Positions 26,647-35,500 of a stretch of DNA of 45,496 bases are shown piece after piece. Location: NCBI GenBank assembly GCA_937934115.1, contig CALHAH010000023.1, positions 1 through 45,496 of the forward strand, in the 5' to 3' direction. This stretch comes from an uncultured Thermoanaerobaculum sp. GTDB lineage: Bacteria > Acidobacteriota > Thermoanaerobaculia > Thermoanaerobaculales > Thermoanaerobaculaceae. Under the pieces are notes generated by a model. That model did no database searches and was not told the DNA's origin. It was given only the letters and a program-made list of their open reading frames with translations. The stretch's first letter is position 1. Every line of letters starts with the position of its first letter. Position numbers and translations under genes: made by a program.

Positions 26647-28086
26647 ATGAGCGAGTTGAAGCGGGTACGACCGGGGGTTTGGGAGGTGACACCAAGGGGC
26701 GGGATGCGGGTGCCGGCGCGCATATTTGCCACCGAGAAGCTGGTGGAAGCGATCAAAAAAGACCAGTCGGTGCAACAGGCGTGCAACGTGGCCCATTTGC
26801 CGGGAATCGTGAGGGCTTCGCTGGTAATGCCTGATGTGCACGAGGGGTACGGTTTCCCCATTGGCGGCGTGGCTGCTTTCGATCTGAAGGACGGTGTGAT
26901 TTCCCCCGGCGGTGTGGGTTACGACATCAACTGCGGGGTACGCCTCATCCGCACTAACCTCACCGGGGAGGAGCTGCAAGGGAAGCTCAAACAACTGGTG
27001 CATCAGCTGCAGCGGGATGTGCCGGCAGGGGTGGGCAGCGAAGGTGCGATTTTTACGCTTTCGGACCGAGACCTGGACGAGGTGATGGTGAAGGGCGCCC
27101 GCTGGGCGGTGGAGCGCGGGTTTGGTCAAGAAGAGGACTTGGCCTTTACCGAGGCGCAGGGGGCTTTGCCCGAGGCCAAGCCCGAGTACGTCTCGGCGCG
27201 GGCCCGAGAGCGAGGTGCACCCCAGGTGGGCACCCTGGGTTCCGGCAACCACTTTTGCGAAATTCAAGTGGTAGAGGAGGTGTACGACCACGGCGCGGCT
27301 CAAGCTTTTGGTTTGGCTGCGGGGCAGGTAACGTTCATGATTCACTGCGGATCCCGGGGGCTGGGTTACCAGGTGTGCGACGACTTTTTGGATCTCATGC
27401 GCTTGGCCGCCAAAAAATACGGCATCGAGCTCCCCGATCCGCAGCTGGTTTCGGTGCCGGTGAACTCCCCGGAGGGAGAGCGTTACCTGGGAGCCATGCG
27501 TGCTGCTGCCAACTTCGCTTGGGCTAACCGGCAAGTGATTATGGCTCTGGTGGAAAAGGCCTTGGTGCGGGTTTTTGGGGGGGACCGTAATTCGTTAGGC
27601 TTCCGTCTCGTTTACGACGTGGCCCACAACATTGCCAAGGTGGAAGAACACGTGGTGGATGAAAAGAAAAAGCAGGTCATCGTGCACCGCAAAGGGGCCA
27701 CCCGTGCTTTTCCCGCCGGCCACCCGGAAACCCCCGAGCCTTACCGTACCGTGGGTCAGCCGGTGCTCATCCCCGGGGACATGGGGCGCGCCTCCTACGT
27801 TTTGGTGGGCACGGAAAGGGCTATGGCGGAGTGCTGGGGTTCCTCCGCCCACGGCGCCGGCCGCATGATGTCGCGCACGGCGGCCCGTCGCTCCGCGGGC
27901 CACCGCAACTTGGTGAAAGAAATGGGCGAGCAAGGGGTGATTGTGGCGGCACGTTCGCCCAAGACCCTGGCGGAGGAAATGCCCGAGGCTTACAAGGACG
28001 TGAGCTTGGTGGTGGAAGCGGTGGAAGAAGCAGGAATTGCCAAGGCCGTGGCCAAGCTGCGGCCCATTGGGGTGGTGAAGGGGTAG
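26647..28086 (+). CDS. rtcB: RNA-splicing ligase RtcB
   Basis: A 479-residue 3'-phosphate/5'-OH RNA ligase. It contains the Mn-binding signatures MPDVHEGYGFPIGGVAAF (near 60-77) and GGVGYDINCGVRLI (near 88-101), then GSGNHFCEIQ, HCGSRGLGYQV and the GMP-accepting His region SSAHGAGRMMSRTAARR near 400-416. The length fits intein-free bacterial RtcB. No archease gene or RtcR-type regulator is adjacent. It follows addA by 81 nt with its own candidate promoter. It probably repairs cleaved tRNA or other RNA. Confidence 0.95.
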   Translation: MSELKRVRPGVWEVTPRGGMRVPARIFATEKLVEAIKKDQSVQQACNVAHLPGIVRASLVMPDVHEGYGFPIGGVAAFDLKDGVISPGGVGYDINCGVRLIRTNLTGEELQGKLKQLVHQLQRDVPAGVGSEGAIFTLSDRDLDEVMVKGARWAVERGFGQEEDLAFTEAQGALPEAKPEYVSARARERGAPQVGTLGSGNHFCEIQVVEEVYDHGAAQAFGLAAGQVTFMIHCGSRGLGYQVCDDFLDLMRLAAKKYGIELPDPQLVSVPVNSPEGERYLGAMRAAANFAWANRQVIMALVEKALVRVFGGDRNSLGFRLVYDVAHNIAKVEEHVVDEKKKQVIVHRKGATRAFPAGHPETPEPYRTVGQPVLIPGDMGRASYVLVGTERAMAECWGSSAHGAGRMMSRTAARRSAGHRNLVKEMGEQGVIVAARSPKTLAEEMPEAYKDVSLVVEAVEEAGIAKAVAKLRPIGVVKG

Positions 28087-28119
28087 ACAGGCTGCGCCTC
28101 CCAAACCGAGGCTTTGTGG

Positions 28120-28125
28120 TACAAC
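28120..28125 (+). promoter_or_regulatory. Weak -10-like box before the plsC-like gene
   Basis: TACAAC stands exactly 6 nt (CTCACC) before the GTG at 28132. It deviates from the consensus at two positions. It is listed because the spacing repeats that of the stronger examples. Confidence 0.3.
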
Positions 28126-28131
28126 CTCACC

Positions 28132-28956
28132 GTGAGTGAGGAAAGTAAGCTCCGGGCTTTTTGGCGGCTCCAGACCTTTGCGGTGGGTTCGTGGCTGGTG
28201 GTGGGCTCTGGTCTGCACGCGGTGCTGACCCCTTTTCCCGAAAGGTGGCGTAAAACCGCGCCTTACATTCGTCGCTGGGCAGCTTTGGGTGCCCGTTGTT
28301 TGGGGGTTAGGGTGCTGCTGGAGGGTACGGTGCCCCCGGCCGGATCCCTGGTGGTGGCCAATCACCAAGGCTACGTGGATATCGTGAGCTTAGGCTCGCT
28401 TTTTCCGTGTATTTTTGTGGCACGCCACGATATGCGCCGCTGGCCACTTTTTGGCCAGTTGGCGGCTTCTGGAGCTACGATTTTTTTGAACCGCGAAAAC
28501 AAGCGCGCCGGCGTGCGCGGGGTGGCCCAGGTGCGCGAAGCTCTCAAGGTGGGAGCAACGGTCATCGCCTTTCCGGAGGGGACCTCCACCGATGGCACGG
28601 GCCTTTTGCCTTTTCGGACAGGGGTTTTCCAGGCGGCCATAGACGCCCAAGCACCGGTGGTGCCGGCAGCTATCCGCTACCTCACCCTGGACGGCCGACC
28701 TCTGGACGAGCACTCCCGCAGTGTGGTGGGTTGGTATCAGGGCGAACCTTTCGTTAGGCATCTTTTGCGGCTGGGGAGTCACCATCACGTGGAGGTGGCC
28801 ATCCGCCTGGGGGAACCGCTTTGGCCGCCCCACCCGCAGCGCCGCGAACTGGCAGCCTGCGCGGAAGAGGAGGTCTTTCGCCTCTTGGGTTTGCCCCAGG
28901 GCAGGCGCCCTGAGCGGGTAGGTCGGGAGGCGGCTGGAGAAAGGGGGGCGGTATGA
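28132..28956 (+). CDS. plsC: 1-acyl-sn-glycerol-3-phosphate acyltransferase (PlsC-like)
   Basis: A 274-residue membrane-associated acyltransferase. The HX4D catalytic motif is in VVANHQGYVDIVSLGS (near 82-97). The substrate-binding block RHDMRRWPLFGQLA follows, and FPEGTSTDGTG is block III. An N-terminal hydrophobic segment (GSWLVVGSGLHAVL) fits membrane association. It converts lysophosphatidate to phosphatidate in phospholipid synthesis. The GTG at 28132 is chosen over the TTG at 28114 because of the 6-nt spacing to the -10-like box; no ribosome-binding site is present. Its stop overlaps the rmuC start as ATGA. Confidence 0.85.
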   Translation: MSEESKLRAFWRLQTFAVGSWLVVGSGLHAVLTPFPERWRKTAPYIRRWAALGARCLGVRVLLEGTVPPAGSLVVANHQGYVDIVSLGSLFPCIFVARHDMRRWPLFGQLAASGATIFLNRENKRAGVRGVAQVREALKVGATVIAFPEGTSTDGTGLLPFRTGVFQAAIDAQAPVVPAAIRYLTLDGRPLDEHSRSVVGWYQGEPFVRHLLRLGSHHHVEVAIRLGEPLWPPHPQRRELAACAEEEVFRLLGLPQGRRPERVGREAAGERGAV

Positions 28957-30131
28957 GCTCGCTTTTGTGGGTGCTGTCGGTGGTGGTGACGGTGGCTGTG
29001 GTGCTTTTGCTTCTCCTGCTGCAAAGCCGGTCCACGCGCAGGCTGGAGGAGCAGCTTTCCCGGGTTACGGCAGAAGTGGCCCTGTCCCAACAAAACGCGT
29101 TAACGGCGGCGCTGTCGCAGGTGGGGCAAACCGTGGAACGGTTTTATCAAGCGCTGGGCGATTTTGGGCAAAAGGTACAAACCAGCCACCAGCAGGAGCT
29201 GGAGGCGGCACGGCAAACGCTTTCGCGACAGCTCACCGAGCTTATTGCCGCGGTGAACCACCAGCTTGCACAGGCCCAAGCGCAGCTGGGGGAAAGGTTT
29301 GAAGGCGCAACCCGCATCTTTGGCGAGCTGCGCGGGCAATTGGGACAGGTGGCGGAGATGGCCGCGCGCATGGAAAACCTGGGCAAGGAAATTCAAGAAC
29401 TGCAAGACATCTTAAAAGCTCCCAAGCTGCGTGGTCAGCTGGGGGAAATGCAGCTGGAGGCTTTTCTCGCACAAGTGCTGCCGGAAAAGTTTTGGCAAAG
29501 CCAGTACCGGTTTCGGGATGGACAGGTGGTGGATGCGGTGATCCGGCTACGGGATCATTTGGTACCGGTGGATGCCAAGTTTCCCTTAGAGGCGTTCCAA
29601 AGGCTCTTGCGAGCGGAGGACGAGCCAGCCCGGCGCCAGGCGCGGCGGGAATTTGTGCGCACCGTCAAGGCCAGGGTGGACGAAATTGCCGATAAGTACA
29701 TACGACCAGCGGAGGGCACCTTTGATTTTGCGCTCATGTTTGTGCCTTCGGAAAACGTGTACTACGAAATTTTGCTGCGGGGTGAAGGCGAGGGGGACGA
29801 GCCTGTCCTGGCCTACGCTACCGCCCGCAAGGTGATTCCGGTTTCGCCCAACTCCTTTTACGCCTACCTCATGACCATCGTGCTCGGGCTTAAGGGCATG
29901 CAGGTGGAAGCGCGGGCGGCCCAGATCCTCGCGGAGCTTTCCCGGCTGCAAGTGGACTTTGAAAGACTGGCCGACACACTCCGGCTTTTGGGCCGGCATT
30001 TGGGCAACGCCATGAACCAGTACCAAGAGGCGGACAAGCTCGCCAGCCGCTTTGCCGACCGCCTGCAGCAAACGGCCTCTGGTGAGCTAGCAGAAGGCGA
30101 TAGGGCATCGCTTCCTGCCAGGAAAGCCTAG
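28953..30131 (+). CDS. rmuC: DNA recombination protein RmuC
   Basis: A 392-residue protein with one N-terminal transmembrane helix (LLWVLSVVVTVAVVLLLLLL), a coiled coil to about residue 155 and the RmuC nuclease-fold domain (KLRGQLGEMQLEAFLAQVLP, VDAVIRLRDHLVPVDAKFPLE, FALMFVPSENVYYEIL). RmuC limits inversions at short repeats and belongs to the restriction-endonuclease-like fold. It overlaps the acyltransferase gene by 4 nt (ATGA), so the two are coupled. The AddAB genes nearby give a loose DNA-maintenance context. Confidence 0.92.
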   Translation: MSSLLWVLSVVVTVAVVLLLLLLQSRSTRRLEEQLSRVTAEVALSQQNALTAALSQVGQTVERFYQALGDFGQKVQTSHQQELEAARQTLSRQLTELIAAVNHQLAQAQAQLGERFEGATRIFGELRGQLGQVAEMAARMENLGKEIQELQDILKAPKLRGQLGEMQLEAFLAQVLPEKFWQSQYRFRDGQVVDAVIRLRDHLVPVDAKFPLEAFQRLLRAEDEPARRQARREFVRTVKARVDEIADKYIRPAEGTFDFALMFVPSENVYYEILLRGEGEGDEPVLAYATARKVIPVSPNSFYAYLMTIVLGLKGMQVEARAAQILAELSRLQVDFERLADTLRLLGRHLGNAMNQYQEADKLASRFADRLQQTASGELAEGDRASLPARKA

Positions 30132-30155
30132 CTGCCCTTGGCTTGGTGACCAACT

Positions 30156-31364
30156 GTGAAGCCTTCCTGGCGTTCGGCTTTTCAGGCGTTGCGCCACCCC
30201 GCTTTTCGCCGTTACTGGGTGGGTTGGGCCATTTCGGTTTTAGGCAGCTGGATGCAAACCCTGGCCCAGGGGTGGTTAGTTTTTCGCCTCACCAACTCGG
30301 CGCAAGCGTTGGGCATTCTTTCCGCCCTGCGCTTTGGCCCCTCTCTCTTCGGCTTGCCCTTTGCCGGTGTTCTAACTGATTATTTGCCCCGGCGCAGGCT
30401 TCTTGTGGCCACGCAAAGCGCAGGTATCCTGCAAGCTGGTCTTTTGGCGTTCCTCACCCTCACTGGAGAAGTACGGGTTTGGCACGTTTTTGTCTTGGCT
30501 TTCGTGCAAGGGCTCATTGACACCGTGGACATGCCCGCGCGCCAGAGTTTCCAAGGGGAGTTGGTGCCGGTTTCGGATTTGCAGAGTGCCGTGTCCTTAA
30601 ACTCCACGGTTTTTAACGCGGGCAGGCTCGTAGGGCCGGCATTGGCGGGGTTGGTGGTGGCGGAAGCGGGGGAGGGTTGGTGCTTCGCCTTGAACGCGGC
30701 AAGCTTTGTGCCGTTTCTTTTCGCTGTGATTTCCGTGGAGGAGCGGGCACCGGCAACGGTTGGGCGTTTGGCGGTGATCCCTCAACTTGTGGAGGGCTTA
30801 CGGTTTGCCTGGGAAGAGGCAAGGGTGCGAAGGCTGTTGCTTTCCGTGCTGGTCACCGCCGTGTTTGGAATTTCCCACAGCACGTTGCTGCCAGTCCTCG
30901 CTGGGGTGGTGCTGGGAAGCGACGCTCGCGGCTACGGTTTGCTTTTGGCTGCCTCGGGTTTCGGGGCAATGGTGGGCTCGTTGGCGGTGGCGGCCGTGGG
31001 GAGAAGGCAAGGATTGGTGTTTTGCTCGCAGCTGCTGCTGGGGCTTTCCCTTGGGGTTTTGGCTTTGAGCAAGAGCCTCCCCCTGGCATCTCTTTCACTG
31101 GTGGTGGCCGGACTTTCGGTGGCGGCGCAGCTGGCCACCACCAACGGGTACATTCAAACCAACTCCCCCGACCACTTGCGCGCCCGACTTATCTCGCTTT
31201 ACATTTGGGTTTTTTCCGGAGGAGCACCACTGGGTGGCCTCGTGGCTGGTTTTTTGGCGCAGCACTGGGGTGTTCCCACAGCCATCGCTTTTGCCGCTTT
31301 TCTGTGCGTGGTGGCAGCCTTACTTCAGCTCGTCCCCGGGCGTGATGTAAAATCGCCGCGCTGA
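30156..31364 (+). CDS. MFS transporter (EntS-like MFS_3 family)
   Basis: A 402-residue, probably 12-helix inner-membrane exporter. The N-terminus FRRYWVGWAISVLGSWMQTLAQGWLVFRLT and the loop LTDYLPRRRLLVATQ (the motif A equivalent, D-x-x-x-R-R-x) are typical of the MFS_3/EntS group. DMPARQSFQGELVP is characteristic of the same family. The substrate cannot be told. It starts with GTG 24 nt after rmuC and has no clear ribosome-binding site. Its stop lies 9 nt before the selenoprotein gene. Confidence 0.85.
   Translation: MKPSWRSAFQALRHPAFRRYWVGWAISVLGSWMQTLAQGWLVFRLTNSAQALGILSALRFGPSLFGLPFAGVLTDYLPRRRLLVATQSAGILQAGLLAFLTLTGEVRVWHVFVLAFVQGLIDTVDMPARQSFQGELVPVSDLQSAVSLNSTVFNAGRLVGPALAGLVVAEAGEGWCFALNAASFVPFLFAVISVEERAPATVGRLAVIPQLVEGLRFAWEEARVRRLLLSVLVTAVFGISHSTLLPVLAGVVLGSDARGYGLLLAASGFGAMVGSLAVAAVGRRQGLVFCSQLLLGLSLGVLALSKSLPLASLSLVVAGLSVAAQLATTNGYIQTNSPDHLRARLISLYIWVFSGGAPLGGLVAGFLAQHWGVPTAIAFAAFLCVVAALLQLVPGRDVKSPR
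31348..31353 (+). promoter_or_regulatory. Candidate -10 box of the selenoprotein gene
   Basis: TAAAAT lies inside the 3' end of the MFS gene, 20 nt before the ATG at 31374. It would give a short leader that contains the GAGGGGGT ribosome-binding site (31363-31370). Confidence 0.35.
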
Positions 31365-31373
31365 GGGGGTGCC

Positions 31374-31592
31374 ATGAACGTACGCATCACGTACTGCGTG
31401 GTTTGAAACTACGAACCAAAAGCCGCCAGGTTGGCGGCCTACCTGCAGGAACACCTGGGCGCCAAGGTGGAGCTGGTCAAAGGCTCCGGTGGTGTTTTTG
31501 ACGTGGAGGTGGACGGCCGCCGGATTTTTTCTAAGCATCATGAAGGCCGGTTCCCGGAGCCCGAGGAAATCGTGGCCAAGCTCCGCAGCTAG
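31374..31592 (+). CDS. SelW-like selenoprotein (Rdx family), UGA decoded as selenocysteine
   Basis: Reading through the TGA at 31404-31406 gives one 72-residue protein that begins MNVRITYCVV-U-NYEPKAARL. It therefore carries the Cys8-x-x-Sec11 redox motif at the end of the first beta strand, as in SelW/SelT/SelH-type (Rdx) thioredoxin-like proteins. The rest matches the fold of the family: AAYLQEHLGAKVELVKGSGG, VFDVEVDGRRIFSK and GRFPEPEEIVAKL. ATG 31374 follows GAGGGGGT at 3-4 nt, and the gene ends in TAG. A SECIS-type hairpin lies 15 nt after the UGA. If UGA were a stop, only a 10-residue peptide would be made and 61 codons of well-conserved family sequence would be unexplained. It needs SelA, SelB, SelC and SelD elsewhere in the genome. 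The substrate is unknown; a thiol oxidoreductase role is likely. Confidence 0.88.
31422..31438 (+). promoter_or_regulatory. Bacterial SECIS hairpin in the selenoprotein mRNA
   Basis: GCCGCC (31422-31427) pairs perfectly with GGCGGC (31433-31438) around the loop AGGTT. A further A-T pair would leave a GGT triloop, similar to the AGGUCU loop of the E. coli fdhF element. The loop lies 21 nt after the UGA, within the window known for SelB-binding bacterial SECIS elements. Confidence 0.8.
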
Positions 31593-31686
31593 CCACCAAC
31601 ACGAAAGTTGCTGTGCTCCCGACAAAAAGCGGGTTTTTCCCCGGCGCAGGGCCAATCCTGGAGGTCAACGCTTTGTGGAATAGCGT

Positions 31687-31692
31687 TACAAT
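31687..31692 (+). promoter_or_regulatory. -10 box of nadK, leaderless geometry
   Basis: TACAAT (five of six consensus matches) is followed by exactly 6 nt (CCCCGC) and the GTG at 31699, in the 106-nt gap after the selenoprotein gene. No ribosome-binding site is present. Confidence 0.55.
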
Positions 31693-31698
31693 CCCCGC

Positions 31699-32580
31699 GT
31701 GAGTGCCCGTTTGCTGCGCTTGCCGCCAAAGAAAATGGGGTTGGTGGTCAAAACCACAAGCCCAGAGGCCATTGCCTTGGGCAAGCAGGTGCTTTTCCGA
31801 GTTAGGCAAAAGGGCGTGGAGGTGGTGGTAGACGCCCAAAGCGCGCCTTTTTTAGGGGAAAAGCCTGGTCCTTCCCGAGCCACCCTGGGCCGGGAAGTGG
31901 ACGTGGTACTGGTGCTGGGGGGTGACGGCACTTTTCTCTCGGTAACCCGGGGCTGCCCTGCCACTACGCCGGTGGCCGGTGTCAACTTGGGTACCCTGGG
32001 TTTTCTCACCGAGCATCCGGCGGAGCGCGTGTGGCAGCTGGTGGAGGACCTGCTGACGGGGCACGTGCAGTGCGAAAAGCGTGACCGCTTGTTGTGCCGG
32101 GTGGAGGGTGAGACGCATCCTCAGGAGTTTTTGGTGCTCAACGACGTGGTGATTGCCAAGGCCACCCTCGCCCGCATCTTGACCATTGATGTGGAGGTGC
32201 AAGGGGACTTCTTTTCCCGTTACCGGGCCGATGGGTTGATCTTGGCCACCCCCACCGGCTCCACGGCCTACAACCTTTCGGCGGGGGGGCCCATCGTACA
32301 CCCGCAGCTTTCCGCGCTCATCATTACCCCCATTTGTTCCCATACCCTGTCCAACAGGCCTTTGGTGGTGCCTCTGCACTTTGAGGTGGCAGTACGCGTG
32401 CACCCCGGGGACGAGGACGTGTACCTGACCTTGGACGGGCAGTACGGGCTGCCCCTCAACGATCGCCACACCGTGCGCGTGCTCCCCGAGGGTGACCCGC
32501 TTTTGGTTGTGCGTCCACCCAACGCCAGCTTCTTTGCAATTCTTCACGATAAGCTCAAGTGGGGTGACTGGGGGGGGTAG
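31699..32580 (+). CDS. nadK: NAD kinase
   Basis: A 293-residue cytoplasmic enzyme phosphorylating NAD to NADP. Signature motifs: VLGGDGTFLSVTR (near 74-86, catalytic GGDG), NLGTLGFLTEH, LNDVVIAK, and YRADGLILATPTGSTAYNLSAGGPIV (near 174-199). The GTG start lies 6 nt after the TACAAT box; a start further inside would cut the N-terminal strand. It is followed after 1 nt by the tamB-like gene, so it is probably the first gene of the nadK-tamB-tamA unit. Confidence 0.93.
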   Translation: MSARLLRLPPKKMGLVVKTTSPEAIALGKQVLFRVRQKGVEVVVDAQSAPFLGEKPGPSRATLGREVDVVLVLGGDGTFLSVTRGCPATTPVAGVNLGTLGFLTEHPAERVWQLVEDLLTGHVQCEKRDRLLCRVEGETHPQEFLVLNDVVIAKATLARILTIDVEVQGDFFSRYRADGLILATPTGSTAYNLSAGGPIVHPQLSALIITPICSHTLSNRPLVVPLHFEVAVRVHPGDEDVYLTLDGQYGLPLNDRHTVRVLPEGDPLLVVRPPNASFFAILHDKLKWGDWGG

Positions 32581-32581
32581 C

Positions 32582-35500
32582 GTGACGGGGCGGTGGTGGC
32601 GTCGGGCCAAATGGGGCGCGGCGGTGCTCGCGGTTTTGTTGCTGGCCGCGCAGGCTTTGATGGTATGGCTTGACAGCGCCAAGGGTAGGGCCACACTGGC
32701 CCGTCTGGTAGCCGATAGGCTCGCCCAAGGCTTGCACCAGCAGGTTTCGGTGAGCGATGCGCGCTTGCGGCTATTGCCGCTGCAGCTTTCCGTACAGGGG
32801 GTGCGGGTGGGCCCCGCGTCCCAGCCGGTTTTGCTTTTAGATACGGCCCAGGTCAACCTCGGCAGCCTCAAGCTTGCGGACCGCGAGGTGTATCTGGACT
32901 TGGTTCGGGTAAGGGGGCTAAGGGTACGCTCCGGGCCTCCCCCGGGCGTTGGTGCTGGCGGAGGAGGGGCGTTGCGGGTGAGCGTGAGGCAGCTGGTGGT
33001 GGAAGATGCAAGCTTCGAGGAGCTGCGTTTGGCACCGGGGGTTTTGCTTTCGGTGTCCCATTTTCAGTTGATGCTCGCTGGCCGGCCGGAACGCGGGTTT
33101 CAAGCGGCTTTTTTGCGAGCCGGTGCCTTCAAGCTGGAAGGTGTGGGCGAGTTCCCGCTGGCGGGAAGCCTCGAGGCCTGGGGCCAAGTTTTTCCGGAAA
33201 AAGTTCACATCCGCCGCGTGGTGGTAGAGACTTCATGGATCAAAGCAAACCTGAGCGGGGAGCTGGGATTAAAGCCGGAGGTTTGGGTGCGGCTGGGCGG
33301 CGCGGTCATTGGCGATCTGGAGGCGGTGGATTCGTTTTTCGGTATTGGTATTGGCCTCCGTGGGAACGTTCACAGCGCCACCGCCATTACCGCGGGTGGT
33401 GCCGGCTTTGGGGTGGATGCCGAGTTGGTGAGCGATGGCGTCCAGGTGGCAGGGTTTGAGGTAAAGCAAGTGGCGGGGAGGGTCCACGTTTCCCCTGATG
33501 GTTTGGAAGCCACGTTGGATTCTGGGCGTTTTGCCGGCGGCGTGGTGGAAGGCTCGTACCAGCTAGCCGACTTTGGTCCCAGTTTCGCCCACAAGGTGGC
33601 CCTCCGTGGCCACGGCGTAGGTGTTGACGATTTCTTGGCTTTCTTGGGGATTGCACGTGGGGGGCTGGCGGCGCGCGCTAGTGTGAACGCTGAATTGGCA
33701 TGGGAAGGTACTGCCATTGGGCTGGGCAGGGGCGTGGCCGTGGTGAGACTTTCCCCCGGTGGCCAGGGTGTGCCGGCGGAAGGGCAGCTGGTGGTGGCGT
33801 TGCGGGGTGACGATGCACTGCACTTTGAGGCCCGGGGGCTTGCCTTGAGCGGTGGTTCCGTTTCCTGGCAGGGGAGTCTCGCCTTGGGGAGTTGGATTCC
33901 CCAGTGGTCGGTGGCCAGCCCAGGGGTACCTTTGGAAGCGGTTTCTCGTTTGCTGGCAGGATGGGTGGGACAGCCTTTATTGCCTGAGGGGTTAACGGGC
34001 ACCGCGGTTTTTGACCTTACGATTTCCGGCGCCTTTACGGACCTCACCGTGGCAGGTCCGGTGGCCCTTTCCCCGGTTTGTTTTGGGCCCTTGGAAGCCG
34101 ACGCCTTGGAAGGGGACATACGTCTTGGCCAAGGAACTTTGCGGTTTACCCATGGACAGTTAGCTTTGGGCAGGGGCAGCCTGCGTTTTTCGGGGGAGCT
34201 GGACCTTAAGCAAGCCTCCCCGGGGTTGTGGCTGGAGTACAGCGGACGGGGGCTTCCCCTTTCACGGATTGCCCGCTGGGCGGGTCTGACCTTTCCGTTG
34301 GCGGGCAGCGGTGCTGTGACCGGCGTGCTGACGGGCAACCTCGCGCGCCCGGAGTTGGATGCAGAGCTAAAGTTCGAAGGGGTGAGCGTGGTGGGCCTGT
34401 TTTTGGGGGAAGGCGAGGCTCACGCCACCCTTCAGCGCGATGTGCTGCGCGTGGAACCCTTCACGGTGGGCGGTGTTTCGGGATCTTTGCAAGTGGATTT
34501 TGCCAGCCACCGGGTTGCGGTAAGGAGTAGGGTGCGGGGCTTGGGCCTCGAACCTCTATCCCCGGTACTGGCTCGGCTTTTGGGGGGCCAAGTAGAAGCT
34601 GAGTTTGTGGGCGATTTTCCTTGGGAGGAACCCGCCGGTCGGTTTGCTTTGCATTCTGCTCAGGGGGTGGTGGGGGAGGTCACCCTTGGACATGCGGGGC
34701 TTTCGGCAGCCTTTCGGCGTCCCGGCCGGTGGAGTTTTAACGCGGAAGTGCAGCAAAAAAGAAAAGCCTTCAGTGGCTCGGCCACGCTGCGGGTGGAGTC
34801 CCTGTCGCTTTTGTTGCTGGACCTTTTGGGGAGCGACGTGCCGGTGGAGGGAGAGCTGGAAGCCCAGATGGCGTTAGCCCTGGGTCACTCCGGCCCGCCT
34901 TCGCTTTCCGGGAGGATCACCAAAGCGACCTTAGTAGCAGAGGGGGAAAGGGTTTCGCTCACCAGCCCGGCACCGTTTACCCTCCAGGGTCTTCACTTTG
35001 AGCTTCCGGGGTTGGCCTTGGCGGGCCCCTCGGCACGGCTTTTCCTGCGGGGCTCGCGCCAGCTGGATGGCACCTTGGCGGGCAACATCTCGGCCAGTAT
35101 TCCCGCTTCGCTTATGGGACTTTTTTGGCGGGAGGCGGCACCCCGAGGGCGGTTGGAGGTGTTGGGGGAAATTTCGGGCACGGAAGATGCTCCCCGCGTG
35201 GAGGGGGTCCTTCGTGTAGAGGGGGGCAGCTTGCGCATTCCGGGCTTGCCTGCACCGGTAACCGGCATTGATGGCCTAGCAGAGTTGGCTGGGGACGTGG
35301 TGAGCCTGAGGAAGGTGCGGTTTGCCTTTCAAGGCGGGACCGGGACATGTTCTGGTCAGTTACGCTTTTGGCCCAGCTTAGAGTTGGATCTTTCCTTAAG
35401 TGTTGCCGCGGTGCGTTGGCCTCTGGCGCAGGGGTTCGAGCCAAGTTTGGACGGGCAGTTGCGCTTGGCTGGCGATGTAACCCGCATGCAGCTTTCAGGT

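Noticed and set aside
31593-31683. Small open frame or regulatory RNA between the selenoprotein gene and nadK
   Set aside because: Nothing conserved or structured could be recognised beyond the nadK -10 box that follows.
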